Shown here: piece by piece, positions 9,116 to 20,888 of the stretch
Layout: every line of letters starts with the position of its first letter
Numbering within the stretch: the stretch's first letter is position 1
Assembly (NCBI RefSeq): GCF_001510895.1
Contig: NZ_LPWA01000001.1
Location: 302,841 to 366,840 of the forward strand
Source of the DNA: Mesorhizobium loti
GTDB lineage: Bacteria > Pseudomonadota > Alphaproteobacteria > Rhizobiales > Rhizobiaceae
Length of the DNA stretch: 64,000 nt
Reading direction: 5' to 3'
The notes under the pieces: model-generated
Seen by the model: only the letters and a program-made list of their open reading frames with translations
Told to the model about the DNA's origin: nothing
Database searches by the model: none
Translations under genes and position numbers: made by a program

Positions 9116-9203
9116 TGGTCCCTATCGCAAGCGAATGCGCAAAGAACCGCATCGCCCGCTTCATGGTTTGCCCGCCGATTTCACTCTATCGCGAGCATCG
9201 GAA

Positions 9204-9219
9204 AATTGGAAGTCCAATT
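9204..9219. promoter_or_regulatory. Palindrome upstream of the sctC1 operon (candidate operator)
   Basis: AATTGGAAGTCCAATT is a 7-bp perfect inverted repeat with a 2-nt centre, located in the divergent region between sctC1 (starts 9115) and the L,D-transpeptidase gene (starts about 9341). Its size and place fit an operator for a LysR or RpiR regulator. The right arm runs into TGGATCGC, a block also seen at 21868-21875. Regulator identity is inference. Confidence 0.4.
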
Positions 9220-9340
9220 GGATCGCCAACATGAATTCGGTGCCAAATGTTGCGAACGATCCGGAAAGCGATATGGTGCGCGCTGCAAATCAAACACCGG
9301 TTCGTGACCACCGGTGTGGACGCGGAAGGGATTGATCTCG

Positions 9341-10024
9341 GTGGCCCTCGCGAACTCGGTCGATTTCTCGGGAAGCGGGGGCCTTGTCGGCCTGCGTCTT
9401 AGCCTGACATTGGGTTTGTCAGTCCTGCTTGCCGCCACGGTTCCGGCACAGGCGCAATCGAACAGCGGTTACGACCCGCGCAGCTGGACTTACGATCCGG
9501 CTAGAAATGTGCTGGTCTCCCCTTCGGCTCCGGACCAGGCTTCGGGGGAAGAAGATCCGTCCGGGTGGTCGGCAATCCCCAGAGAGATCGTGAATTTCAG
9601 CGAGGCTGAGCCAAAGGGATCGATCGTGATCAACACCGCGGAGCGGCGCCTGTATTACATCCTGGGGAACGGCAAGGCGCTGCGATATGCAGTGGGTGTT
9701 GGCAAGGAGGGACTGGAATGGGCGGGCCGTGACACGATTTCGAGCAAGAAGAGCTGGCCCGAATGGCGGCCGCCTGGGGAAATGCGATCCAGGGAAGCAA
9801 CGAAGGGTCGCTTGCTGCCGGCGCGCGTCGAGGGCGGGCCGAACAATCCGTTGGGCGCGCGGGCCCTGTATATCGGCAACACGCTTTACCGCGTCCACGG
9901 CACAAACCAGCCATGGACCGTGGGACAGGCCAACTCCTCCGGTTGCATCCGCATGACCAATGAGGACGTTATCGATCTGTACGATCGCGTAAAAGTCGGC
10001 GCGCAGATCATCGTCCGTCATTGA
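9341..10024 (+). CDS. Periplasmic L,D-transpeptidase (ErfK/YbiS/YkuD family)
   Basis: A 227-residue exported L,D-transpeptidase that cross-links or remodels peptidoglycan, or attaches envelope proteins to it. A signal peptide (LTLGLSVLLAATVPAQAQ) leads. The YkuD domain spans roughly residues 95-225, with the active-site motif HGTNQ...SSGCIRM containing the catalytic Cys. The GTG at 9341 follows a GGAAGGG ribosome site, and a GTG at 9314 in the same frame is an alternative. It sits between the two T3SS arms and diverges from sctC1, which suggests a role in fitting the injectisome through the cell wall. That link is contextual only. Confidence 0.88.
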   Translation: MALANSVDFSGSGGLVGLRLSLTLGLSVLLAATVPAQAQSNSGYDPRSWTYDPARNVLVSPSAPDQASGEEDPSGWSAIPREIVNFSEAEPKGSIVINTAERRLYYILGNGKALRYAVGVGKEGLEWAGRDTISSKKSWPEWRPPGEMRSREATKGRLLPARVEGGPNNPLGARALYIGNTLYRVHGTNQPWTVGQANSSGCIRMTNEDVIDLYDRVKVGAQIIVRH

Positions 10025-10065
10025 CGGCTCGACGCACCCACCCTGGAGATGAGTGACCGATCCTC

Positions 10066-10992
10066 GTGATACCTTTCAACATCAAGCAGATCGAAACCTT
10101 TCTCCTGGTGGCGACCTTCGGAAGCTTTCGAAAAGCGGCTGAGCGTCTGAACACGACGCAGCCGGCAGTATCCACCCGAATTGCCGGGCTGGAGAAAGCA
10201 CTGGGCACCAAGCTGTTCGAGCGCCACAGCAGCACGGTCAAACTGACGGCCGAGGGGCAAAGGCTGCTGCCACCGGCTCAACGCGTCCTGCACGTGGCGG
10301 AGCGGCTGCAACTGATGGCCAACTCTCTTTCGGAAACTTCAGAAACGACGCGGGTGCTGAGGCTTGGGGTAGCTGAAACGATCGTGCATACTTGGCTTCC
10401 GGATTTCCTGAAGGAACTGCGAGCAAGCCATCCACTTGTCGATACCGATATTGTCGTCGATGCGACGACGACCCTTCGCGGCGAGCTCATGTCACACCGA
10501 CTCGACCTTGCGGTGCTGATGGGCCCAGTCCTGGAATACAGCATCGAGAATGTCGAGATGCCTTCATTTCCGCTCGTCTGGGTCTGCTCGCCGCGATTGG
10601 AATTGCCCAACCGGAACAGGTTGACGCTGAGCGACCTGATGCAGTTTCCAATTATAAGCTACGCGCGAACCACGAGGCCCTACAGCGAGATCTACCACAA
10701 GCTCAACGGCGAGTTCGAGGAGACGCCTCGCATCTTCCCGGCCAGTTCTCTGGCTGCCTCGATCAAGATGACCCTCAATGGAATTGGAATTGCCTCCCTC
10801 CCGAGGGAGGTCATCCGTGACGATACCGCAAGCGGCAAACTTCGAATCGTCGACTGCGAATGGCATCCCTCTGACTTGCAGTTCACAGCCTCTTATGCCT
10901 CCAACCCGTCAAATCCGCTGGCGCAGAAGGCTGCCAGCCTGGCGGCCACGGTTGCGCGCACATATGCGGCGAGAATCGGCAAGACGCAGTAA
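10066..10992 (+). CDS. LysR-family transcriptional regulator
   Basis: A 308-residue LysR-type regulator. The N-terminal winged helix-turn-helix lies at about residues 5-65 (FRKAAERLNTTQPAVSTRIAGLEKALG, then LFERHSSTVKLTAEGQ). A periplasmic-binding-like effector domain follows. The GTG at 10066 opens at the conserved N-terminus. It lies 41 nt after the L,D-transpeptidase gene in the same direction and may be co-transcribed with it. Being encoded in the middle of the T3SS locus makes it a candidate pathway regulator. No TtsI-like response regulator was found in the window. The inducing ligand is unknown. Confidence 0.9.
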   Translation: MIPFNIKQIETFLLVATFGSFRKAAERLNTTQPAVSTRIAGLEKALGTKLFERHSSTVKLTAEGQRLLPPAQRVLHVAERLQLMANSLSETSETTRVLRLGVAETIVHTWLPDFLKELRASHPLVDTDIVVDATTTLRGELMSHRLDLAVLMGPVLEYSIENVEMPSFPLVWVCSPRLELPNRNRLTLSDLMQFPIISYARTTRPYSEIYHKLNGEFEETPRIFPASSLAASIKMTLNGIGIASLPREVIRDDTASGKLRIVDCEWHPSDLQFTASYASNPSNPLAQKAASLAATVARTYAARIGKTQ

Positions 10993-11026
10993 GCCGACGG
11001 ACGTCAGGTTCGAGGCCGGGCGTTTT

Positions 11027-14000
11027 TCAGCCGATCGAGTTGGCCGGCAGGTAGATGCGATCGCCCGAGAAGATCATGTCCGGGCTTAGAATATGATCCA
11101 TGTTGAGCACCACAGTCGCCGCCACGTCCGCTGAATGAGCCTTGGCGATCAAGCGAATGCTATCGCCGTCCTTGACCTCGACCCACCGGTAGCCGTCCTT
11201 CTCCAGCGTCGGATTCGTGCGGCCCTCGGAATTGCTGCTGCCTTCGGGATGAACCTCGACATAGTCGCCGGAAACCCAGCCGCCATGCATTTTGCCGTCC
11301 GGTCCGAAACCTTCGACGGGTATCCAGGCCTCTCCTGATGGATCGGTGGACGGCTTGGCGGTCTGTTCGACGAACGTACCGGGCTGCAAAACGGTCACCA
11401 CGGGCGAATCTCCAGCGGGCTGCGTCCGCAAATTCAGTCCGTCGTCGGTGACCACGACAAGTTGAGGGAAATCCTCACCCGGGATGTGCGGCTCGCCTGG
11501 AACGTCCGAAGGATCATCGGGTTGCTTGGACGAGCCGTCGCCATCCGGCTTTTTCGGATCGGGTGGAGGGGTCGTTTTCGGGTCCCAAGGCTCCGCGAGC
11601 AGTGAGTCCAGCGAAAAGAGAAGCATTCCAACGCCGAAGGTGATGCCCAGAGTCCACCGATCCAATGCCGCCCAGCGTTTGTCGGACTTTTCCGCCGCCG
11701 CGATATCGGCATCGGTTCGCGGTACCGAACGGCGATTCATCCGGTCGGTCCTTATGGCCGACGCCCAGAACTCCGCGCAGCCGAACGTGAACATGGTGCC
11801 GGCGACCGTGGCGATCGGCGCGGGCCAGGAGTGCAGCGTATAGACGGCGCAGCCGAGCACATAGCCGGGGCCGGCCAGATACTCTGCCAGGTTTCGGATC
11901 ACCGGCCTGCCGGTGAACGACTGCAGCATCGACTTCGTGCCATAGACGATGTTGCCGAGCGAGAACGTGCTGTTGACGACAAGATCCTTGCCCTGGATCA
12001 TCCCGGTCGCGGCACCCGGCGCTGCGGCAATGAATGTGGCGCCGCCGAGCGCGTTGAGGAACCGCCCGAACGGCTTGTGATTTGCGGTTGCGCCGGGGAA
12101 AATCGCCTGCGCGCCGAAGACGAAGCCTCGCACGCCAAATGCCACCGCTCCGGCGGTAGCGGTCCAGGTTGGGGGCAGCGAACTCCACAACATGTAGGAA
12201 GTGGTCGACATGCCGCCGAAGGTGGCGAGTGCCTGAGCGTTTTCGCGCATCCTGGCATGGCTCAGCGCCAGATCGACGCTCGTCGCCTGATCCGGCGTCA
12301 TCGCCTTTTTATGGGTCGCCCGGAAGGTCGTCAGTTGCAGCACGGAGAGGGCGTTCTTCTGATCCCAGTTCATCCACTCGAACTGCTCAGGCGTGAACTT
12401 GCGAAACTGGCCGGGGCTCGTCTCCTCGAACTGTTTCGGTGTCACCACTTCGATCTGCGGCTGGGTCAGGGCTTCGATGTGGTGGATCGTGAAGGCGCCC
12501 CATTGATCGCGGGTCAGCACCGGGATCTGCTTCCCTGTCAGCCACGGCACCTGCTTGGGATCGAGCTTCGCCACCTCTACGGAACCGACGATGGGCTCGG
12601 GGATCGCCGGAACCTGACGCTCGGTAAGGTGATTGAGCAATCCAGCCTTGCCCAGATCCTCGAATTGCGGTGACGTGAACTTCGCGACTTGACCGGACTT
12701 GAACCATGGAACCTGGCGCGCATCCAACTTCGACACGTCAACGAATTCGACCTTGTCTCCCTTGATCGCCTGGAGCTGTGGTTTTGTCAGGTGAGGCGTC
12801 AGACCGGCTTTGCCGAGATCCTGGAATTGCTGGCCGGTCGCATTCCGTATTTGGCCCTCGGTGAGCCAGGGAATCTGTTTCTCGCCGAGGCCCGCGATGT
12901 TGACATAGCCTATCTTTGCCTTCGGGATACCGCGCAGTTGGCTCTTGGTCAGATAAGGCAGCAAGCCGGCCTGATCCATGTCGCGGAACTGCTGTTCCGT
13001 CAGCTCGGCCACCTGCTCGCGCTTAAGCCATGGAATCTGGTTCGGCTGGAAATCGCCCATGACGAGATCCGGCACCTGGTCGAGCGGGGTCGCTCTGACG
13101 CCGTCTCGGGTGAGCGCGCGGTCGCCGGAAGCACCGCGTATCCAGGGCAGAACCACGGGCTCGCCCGTATCGGGATCGTAAACCAGTATGTGCGTCTTGT
13201 CCGCCACCTCCGGAGCGTCGCCCGGCGTGCGCGGTCCGTCGGAAGGGGGCACATAGACCTGTTCCGGGCTCGTCGGCTCGGTGCCCAGCATTGTCGCGAT
13301 GATCACCTTGCCGCTCTCGTCCTGAAGCCGCAGCGTTCTTGGCTGGCCGGCTTCGGTCGCTGCGGATTGTGGCCGCGCCGCTGCCGCGGCAGGCGTGTTG
13401 TGGCCAAAGATGTTGCCGATAATTCGCGCGTCATCGAGCGCCTGCTGCAACTCCGCCGAAGGCGGCGCATCGAGGAAAACCCAGCGCGGTTGATAGCCCG
13501 GGTTCTCGTTGCGCAATGCAACATCCTTGTTGATCTGCTCCTGCAGCTTCGCTGTGAGCGGCACTTCGCGCATCTGGGCGACACCGTTGATCGTCGTCCA
13601 GCGATGGTAGGTCTTGACCTCAATCGCCTCGATTTCGTCCTGGCTCTTGAAGACAGGCGCATCCACATATCGCCCACCTTCGCCGAAGACAGGGTAGGTC
13701 CCGCTCGGATTGGCCTCGACCGGAAAATGCGCTTCTCCAGTCGATCCATTGAGTTCGCGCGTATAAAGCTCGCCGGCTTTCCATTTCTCGGGCTGCCGCA
13801 AGTTGCGGACCTGTTGCAGCGAATAGGTCGTGGGAGGCGCCGCCTCGATCGCCTTTCGGGCTGGCGTTGCCTCCGGCGGCACGGCTTCTTCGTCTGGCCG
13901 CGCCTGGCTGCCCGGCACATGGTCCTCCGAGGCGCCACGCACCCATGGCAGGACGTATGCTTCTCCCGTCTCCGGGTCCCGGAACAGGATATGCGACTTG

Positions 14001-17000
14001 TGCATCAACTCCGGTTCGTCGCCGCGCGCTGGCGGTCCATCAGCCGGCGGCACATAGACATTGTCCGCGCTCCTCGGCAGCGGTCCGTAGCGTGTGGCCG
14101 TCACGGACTGCCCATTCTCGTCCCTTATCTGGATAGGTCCGCTTCGGCGGCTGCCCACCTGCGAGGAAAGGAACGTCAGGACGCCGTCGGCAACGTTCTG
14201 GCGCATGAAACCGCCATCGACGATCGACGGGCCGAAATCGGCCTTGAACTGCTCGATAGCGGCAAGCTGATCCGGCCGCGCCTTTTCCTGAAGCTCACTC
14301 AGGAACTTGTCCAGGGACGCTTTGCCTCCCTTTGGGATACCGCTCGAAGCGCCGTCGCGCGACGATTCCACCGCACGGGCCAGCCAAGCCGGGATCGTCA
14401 ACAGCTCGGATTGTCCGTCGGCGCGATCGAAGGTCAGCGTCGCGGTTTCGTTCTTGGCGATCGATGGGGCACTTGGCCGCCTTCGACTTGTACTGGAATC
14501 TCACCTCGGCACTGAAAGCCACTGCGCCTACCGGCAAGGGAGGCGTGGACATTGAAATCGTGTAGCGTGTCGCCGGTGTCCCGTCGGAACCATAGAGATT
14601 CCGATAGATGTTGCCGGCGCTCGGCATATAGCGCGACTGCGGCGTGCCGTCTGAGCCGAAACGCGCCGGAAGCCACGACTGTGCCGTTGATTTCACCTTG
14701 TAGGCTGCGGATGTTGCCATCCGGTCCGGATTGAAGCCCAACACCCCAGGCAGGCTGTTTCGATCATTGAAGATGACATCGATCAGCATCGCTTCGGGAT
14801 TTACGACGCGAGCCCTCTCGCCAGTCAGCAAGACTATGTCTGCCGTGGGCGCCTTGCCTGGTATGGCCGAGAGCCGCAATCCGCTCAGCGTCGGCTCATC
14901 GACCAGAGAAACCGTGTTCGACGGATCGATCTGACCAGACTTGACGAGGTCGTGGATCGAGCGGATGCCGTCTCCCTGCCCTATTGCTGCGACGAGCTCG
15001 GATGCCTTCGCGGGATCCTTGACCGCGAACTGGATCTTCAGGGTCGTCGAGCCAAGAGCTGACTGGATCTGGTCGTACGCCTGCTTCGACACGATGTCGC
15101 CCGGCTGGAGCGTATCCTTGACAGGTTGCTCCGGGCGCTTCTCGAAGCCGACACGCGGCATCTGGTCAACCGCCGTGACATGGTTGGCCACGATCGGCAG
15201 GCGTATGCCGACCTTGATCTCCGTCATGACACGGTCGAACGGAAGCGCGCCTTGCAGCGTGACGTGGCCGGCGCTGTTTTCGGCCGGCACGCCGAAGAAA
15301 TCGTGCTGGCCCGGTGCGAGCGTGACCTCCTCGCCTTTGAGCGAAGGCGTGTATGTCATCTCGATCACCGTGCCTTCGCCGTCCGGCGTTATTCCGACAA
15401 TGGCAGCGTCCAGCGGCGTGGCGCCGTAGCCGGTCGCATCGCCGAATACCGCCTTGCTGGCCATCGCCGAAAGGTCGCTGCTGCGAACCGGGAAAGCCGT
15501 CTGATTTGAGACCGGCCAGACGCCGGCCTGAAGGCTGGTGATGTTCCTGTATTCCCTTGCCCGGTACGAGACGACGCCCTGAGTGCCGAGCGCGTCCTTA
15601 AACGGTGTCAGGCTGCGCTGGCTGACGCTATCGACGATCGACCATCCGATCATGCCGAAATCGGTCTTGGTGCCGACGCCGAAGCCAACGGCAGCGACCG
15701 TCGGCGAGCCTATTCCAAAGGCCTGGCCAGTGTTCAACCGGACCCTGACAGTGACACCCACACGAAAGTCCGGCAGCACGTCGCGAAGTGGCGTGCGCGG
15801 TATCTGGACGCCATCCGGGCCATAGCGTTCGGCCAGCTCGCGGCTGGAGTAATAGTTTTTCTCCTGCTCGTAGCGGCTCACAAGTTGCTCGGCGGTCAAG
15901 CCATCGAGATAGGCCGACGGCGTGCTTGGATCCTTGCCGCTGGTGTACACGTAGCCGCTCGTGTCGGGTTCGGGCATGCCGGTGAAACTACGTGTCTCCG
16001 GATCCCATACGAGGCGTACAGGACCGTCTTCTCGAGCTGGCTTGCCCGGCATGACGATGGGTTCGCTATCGGCCGGGCGTGGCGTACCGGGCGGAGTCGA
16101 GCCGGTCGTATCCGGGTCCGACGACATCGTCGAGCCTTCGCCGCCGGCATCTTCGGTCTTGATCACCTCGCCTGGTATCACCGGGTGGCTGGGGTCGTGG
16201 AAGACCTGCTCTCCCGTGGGCCTGTAAACGCCGTCGATGCCGATCTCATAGACATTCATTGGACGCCCCGAAGGGCCGGGCTCCAGCGCCGGCGGCAGCC
16301 GTCCGTTGCCGCCGGGCGGGCCCTGATACCTTCCGTCGTTGCCGGGCGGCGGGTTGGCGCCGGGACCGCTGGCGCTCGCCTGCGTGCCCGTTCCCGGCCG
16401 CAGGGTGCGCAGACCGTGGATGCCAAGCCCCGTGCCGGCGATGCCGGTTCCAAGACCCGTCAGCGCGTTGGCGAACTGGAGACCGTTCATCTGGTCTCCG
16501 TTGACGGCGAGGTCGTAGGCGGAAGTCATCAGCAGCGGCGCGCCGACGATCACCGAGCCGACATCCATGCCCCATGCGACTTTGTTGAGCCCGGCGGAGG
16601 ACTGCATGTAGGTGCGGGTTTCGGTTGCCAAAGCCCAGTTCGACCGCGTCGCGCCGATGCTGCCCGCAAAAGCGCGGGGACTGGCAGCAAGCCCTGCCAG
16701 GAACGTCTCGCTCTTCGCCGCCATGCCGATGGTGCGCAGGCCGCTCGAGGCCATGGGCAGAACCGTGGTCGCCGCGCTGGCAATGTTGGTCAGCGACTCG
16801 GTATCGTCCCACTCGCCGCCATGGTCCAGGTGGTTGACCTCGTTTATGACGGCTCTCGTGCCGAGATAGGCCGCGCCCGTATAGGCCAGCGGTGCCGCGA
16901 CCGGCGCGGCCGGCGTGAACGACAGGATGGTGGCAATGCCGGTCCCGATGCCAACCAGCGGATCGACGACCTTGTCCCAGACCGAGACGTTGCGCGCTTT

Positions 17001-20000
17001 CACCGCTTCAAGCGCGATCTTGCCGTCGGCTCCCGCCTTCATCTCCAGACCTTTGGGAACGACGAGCTTGCCGTTCTCGCCGAACTGGCTGTTGTTGTCC
17101 TGGAAATCTCCGAGGTCGTCGAATTTCTTGCCGGTCGCGTCGACATAGCGGGTGTTGCCGTCCCCATCGCGCACCGCAAAGAGCGTGACTTGTTGCGTTC
17201 CGACCTGGTCGTCGACGTAAAAGATCGGCACCTTTCGCACGTAAGGATTGTCGCCGCCGATATCGCGAATCTCGTCGGTCACGTTCTCTATCGCGTCGCG
17301 GCCGTCATCGGTCGAACTGTCCAGGCCGAGCGTCTTCGCCACCGTAGTATCTAGATCCGTGCCGCGCTGTTGGCGGAACTCGTTGTCGTAGCCGCCTCTG
17401 TCGAGCAGTTGCTGGAACTTCGGCTGATAGATGGCGTCGAGCGTCAGCTGCTCGTGCTCGTCCAGATAGGTTTTGTCGACAGTGGTGTTGTCATCGGCCA
17501 GCAGGGACGGCTCGCTGAGCCGAAGCTCGTGATAGTCGTTGAAGCCTTGCAACTGTCTGCGCAGATCCTCGATTTGACTTATCTGAAGCCTTGTCGCCTC
17601 CAGCCTGAGCTTGGCCACCGCCAGCTCGGGATCGACCCAGCGGCCACTGGTGTCGTCATCCTCGGTATCAAGGTCGATCCAGATCGCCTTCCCGCCCTGG
17701 GTCAGCGCATCGATCCCATGCTGGGTGTAGTTCCGGGCAACATCCGGCGCCACCTTGATCGTCTGTCCGCCAACGTCGATCTCGACCGGCTGCACCCCGT
17801 TGGGCAGCGTGCCTTCGGGAGCATCGACCGATCCCGGCTTGTGATGCGTCAGCGCATTGTCGAAATTGGTCTGCAGCGTCGGCAGCTTGGCGTTCAGATC
17901 GGCGAGGCTGTCGCCGAGCTGCCGGTCCAGGACGTCGTTCAGGCTTTTTGCCGCCTGCTCCTCACTGGACCTTACCGATTGCAGACCATTTGCCGTGCAG
18001 ACTTTTGCGTTGGGATCGTAGCCGGCCAGAAGCGTCTGCCAGTCCTTGTTGAGTTGGCGATCGCGATATTCGCCCCTGACATTCTTGTCGTTCAGGCTGT
18101 AGGTCAGCTGCTGTTCAGTGGTTCCCTCGTCGAAATGGTTGACCACCCAGAGCTGGCCGTCACGGATCTCGAGCGTCGAGTTCTTGTAGTGCCCGAGGTA
18201 ATCGCCGCTGATGCGATTGTACTTCTCGTCAAAGTTAAATTTCTGTTCACCGAGATATTCGGTAGCCAGCTTCTGTTCGAGGTCCGTCTGCCGCGCGTTG
18301 ACCTGCGCGGCATTGGCATGGGCGTCGAAATAGTCCTGGTAGGCCTGGGCGAGTTCGAGCTGGTTGCCTGCCGTCGTCTGCAGGGCCTTGAGGTCCTTGT
18401 ATTCCTTGGAGTCCGCGGGGACGCCGGCGAGCTCGGCCTGCCCGACCAGGTAGTCGATGGTCAGCTTGTCGCCCTTGCTCAGATGCAGGCCGACCTCGGA
18501 AAACAGCTTGTCGACGCCGCTATGGTCGGCGACGTCCTGGTCGTATTTCGGATGAAGGTCGGGAGTGCCCCGCGCGCTGACCGACGGCGCATTCGGATCT
18601 GCCAGAGGCGTGAGCTTGCCTTGCCCGGCAATGGCATCCTTGAGCACGCGCCCGGCATGCTCATACTCGCCTCGGGCATCCTGCGCGTTCTGCAGAAGGG
18701 TGTTGGCTTTGGTCAGGCGCGCCTGCGCATCGGCAAGCGTGCCCTTGGGCTTCTGTGGCGTCCATTGCAGACCGTTAGGCGCCAAGGCCTTGTTTATGAT
18801 GGTCTGCGCGCCATCCAGCGCGTCCTTGTAGGCGGGATCGAGCATATCGACGTTGAGCTGCTCCTGCCGCTGGCCGGCCAAGGCCCGTGTCTCGGTGACG
18901 CGGGACAGCGCGATATTCTGGGTGATGATGGCCTGGGCGACCTGCGGATCGACCCAGGTCCAGACGCCGTCGATCTTCACCGGCGTCCACTTTTCACCGG
19001 AGGGCGCGTTGCCCTGCGGCGGATCGCCAAACGCATCGACAACCCTGTTCTGTCCGTCCAGCTTGGGCTTCGCGGCAGGGCCTAAAGGGTATTTGCCGAT
19101 CAGAGCCTGTTTGTCTTGTCCGGCCTTCTCGGCGGCGTCGATGAGACTGGGCAGGGTCTCGCCCGCCAGGAGCCCTTCGACGAAGGTCTTCACGACCTCG
19201 CCCTCTCTTGCCTCCTTGGGATTGCTGCTGTTGGGATTGACCGCCAGCAGCGTCCTGGCCAGAGCTTCCTGCGTGCTTCCAGCCTCGATCTTCAGGTCGG
19301 TGCCGGTGGCATTGTTATGCAGCGTCATGCTGCCATCGGGCTTGGTGGTCAGCGTATAGCCGTTGAAGGTGACCTCGACCGTCGTGCGAGTGCCGTTGTC
19401 GATCGTGATCTTCTCGCCGTCATGGATGATGTTGGGATCGCGAGACGAATCGAAGAGCTGCGGATTCGTTCGCCTCAGATCGTCCAGCGTCACGCCATAT
19501 TGCTTGGCAATGAGGGTGAGATTGTCATCCGGCTTGACCTCATACTCGACGGGCTTGCCGCCATTGATCTTCTCCGTCGTGGTCTTCGTCACCCGGCCGT
19601 CCTTGTCGGTGACGGTCGTGGTCTCGGTTCCGTTGCCATCGATGGATTGCGAGGTTTGCTTGCCATCCGCCGTGGTCGTGACTGTACGCACGTCGTGCTG
19701 ATAGTCGTGAGAATAGACGGTCTTGTCGCCGGAGCGTGGATCGACGACCTCGAGCGACTGCGCGTCGCTGCTGCTGGTGGTCTTGACCTGATAGCCGGCG
19801 GCCTGCAGTTCGGCGACCACCTGTTCGCTGGTGAGGTCGTTTTCCTTCGCGATCTGGTCGATGCTTTTTCCGGCGGCGAGACCGTCCTTGATGTTCTGCG
19901 TGCTGGTCCCACCCGGATCCTGGGAGGCTTCAGAATGGTCTTGCTGCCGTCCGGGCCGGTTACGGTGGTCACGGGAAGGGTAGGACCGGCGCCCGGCGTC

Positions 20001-20812
20001 ACCGTTTCCACCGAAGCGCCATTTGGCAGCGACGTCCGCACGCTGACGGTACCTGTGCCAAGATCGTCCTCATAGCGTGTCGTTATGGCGCCGGTATCGG
20101 AATTGTAGCTGCTGGTTTCCTTGCGTCCGAGCCCGTCCCGGGTCGGGGAATTGGTCACCGCGCCGTCGGGCTTTGCCTGGATGCTCGTATAGTAGCTGTC
20201 GTGCTGGTAGTCGTAGTACTGCGTGACCGTGCGGCCACTGGCATCCGTTATCTTCGTCGTCAGCACGTCGCCATTGCCGCTTGTCGGGTCGGTGGTCGAC
20301 ACCGTCATCCCGCCAGACCTCAGCGCGGCGATGACCTGTTCTCGCGTCATGCCGCGGGCGGATGCAATCTGGTCGATGCTTTTGCCGCCCGTGACGTCGT
20401 TGACGATATTGCGGGCTGTCGCCGCTTCCGCGGCATTGTCTTCGGGCGTGCCTCCGTCAAGCTTAACCTGCATCACGCCAGGCCCTAGAAAGTCCGGCTG
20501 TCGGTAGAGGGCGGGCATCACCGTTGTGCCGTTGCCGGAGGTGCCGGTGCTGGCATTCACGACTTGGAGGTTCGGCGCTGTCGGAGCCGCAGCCGGCGGC
20601 GGTTGAAGGGAATTCAGCTCCGTATTGACCTGTGACAGCTGCTGGCGAGCCTGTGCCGCCCAATCACGCTCGCCCATCCTGTTGGCGAGCCGGATCTGCT
20701 CGCGCAATTGAGCCGCCTGCGCTTCCAGCCGCGCTATCTGCGCGGCGTTCGCCTTGGCATCGACCTTTTGCGGCTGGACCAGCGGCTTGGTGGGCGTTAT
20801 CGGGCGAACCAT
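11027..20812 (-). CDS. Giant LysM/SH3/tandem-repeat protein (about 3261 aa), T3SS-locus candidate substrate
   Basis: One very long gene read in three frames joined by two apparent one-base errors: a missing base near 19928, and an extra base near 14466. The N-terminal ~70 residues include a coiled coil (LEAQAAQLREQIRLA). Two related modules follow, each starting KSIDQIA and containing a DYQHD motif. A LysM domain lies at 19401-19550, then long helical regions. A Gly/Ala-rich hydrophobic region at roughly 16400-17000 resembles DUF4781. Two copies of a YVPPxDGP...PWxRGAS module follow, then a 54-residue tandem repeat, several membrane-like helices (about 11600-12260), an SH3-like segment, and a final LysM at the C-terminus. 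No signal peptide was seen, which fits type III export. It lies 76 nt downstream of the RpiR gene and is probably co-transcribed with it. Function is unknown. Confidence 0.75.
12362..13039 (-). repeat. 54-residue (162-nt) tandem repeat inside the giant protein
   Basis: The motif Q-I/V-P-W-L/F recurs four times with its Trp exactly 54 residues apart each time. Each unit continues with a QF-x-D/E-(L/M)-x-x-AGL-x-x-(H/Y)LT pattern. The last part degenerates into short x-LT/FTPEQF steps. The DNA copies have diverged, so this is an old protein repeat rather than a recent DNA expansion. It probably forms an elongated helical solenoid or spacer. Confidence 0.85.
13118..14134 (-). repeat. Duplicated YVPP-DGP module in the giant protein
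   Basis: Two copies of a roughly 72-residue module lie at about 13907-14134 and 13118-13333. Both share R/Q-D-E-(N/S)-G near the start, VYVPPxDGP in the middle, then (K/H)THIL-type and D-P-(E/D)-TGE stretches, ending LPWxRGAS. The copies are clearly homologous but diverged, which suggests domain duplication during growth of the protein. Confidence 0.8.
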
Positions 20813-20888
20813 CTGAACGACCTCCGGAAATCACTGTTGGCGGCAGCCCGGCTGCCGTCACGCCCGCCCGATCGCAACCCTTCAGATG

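Noticed and set aside
12689..14515. A 608-residue open frame on the plus strand opposite the giant gene
   Set aside because: It mirrors the GC-rich giant gene, shows Arg/Leu/Gly-biased composition typical of an antisense shadow, and has no family motif or ribosome site.
17370..19085. A 571-residue plus-strand open frame opposite the giant gene
   Set aside because: Antisense shadow. The minus-strand frame carries LysM and repeat structure, whereas this one has none.
11027..20812. Treating the giant locus as three separate genes
   Set aside because: The breaks near 19928 and 14466 fall within continuous domain sequence, with no ribosome sites or conserved starts. One-base corrections join the frames.
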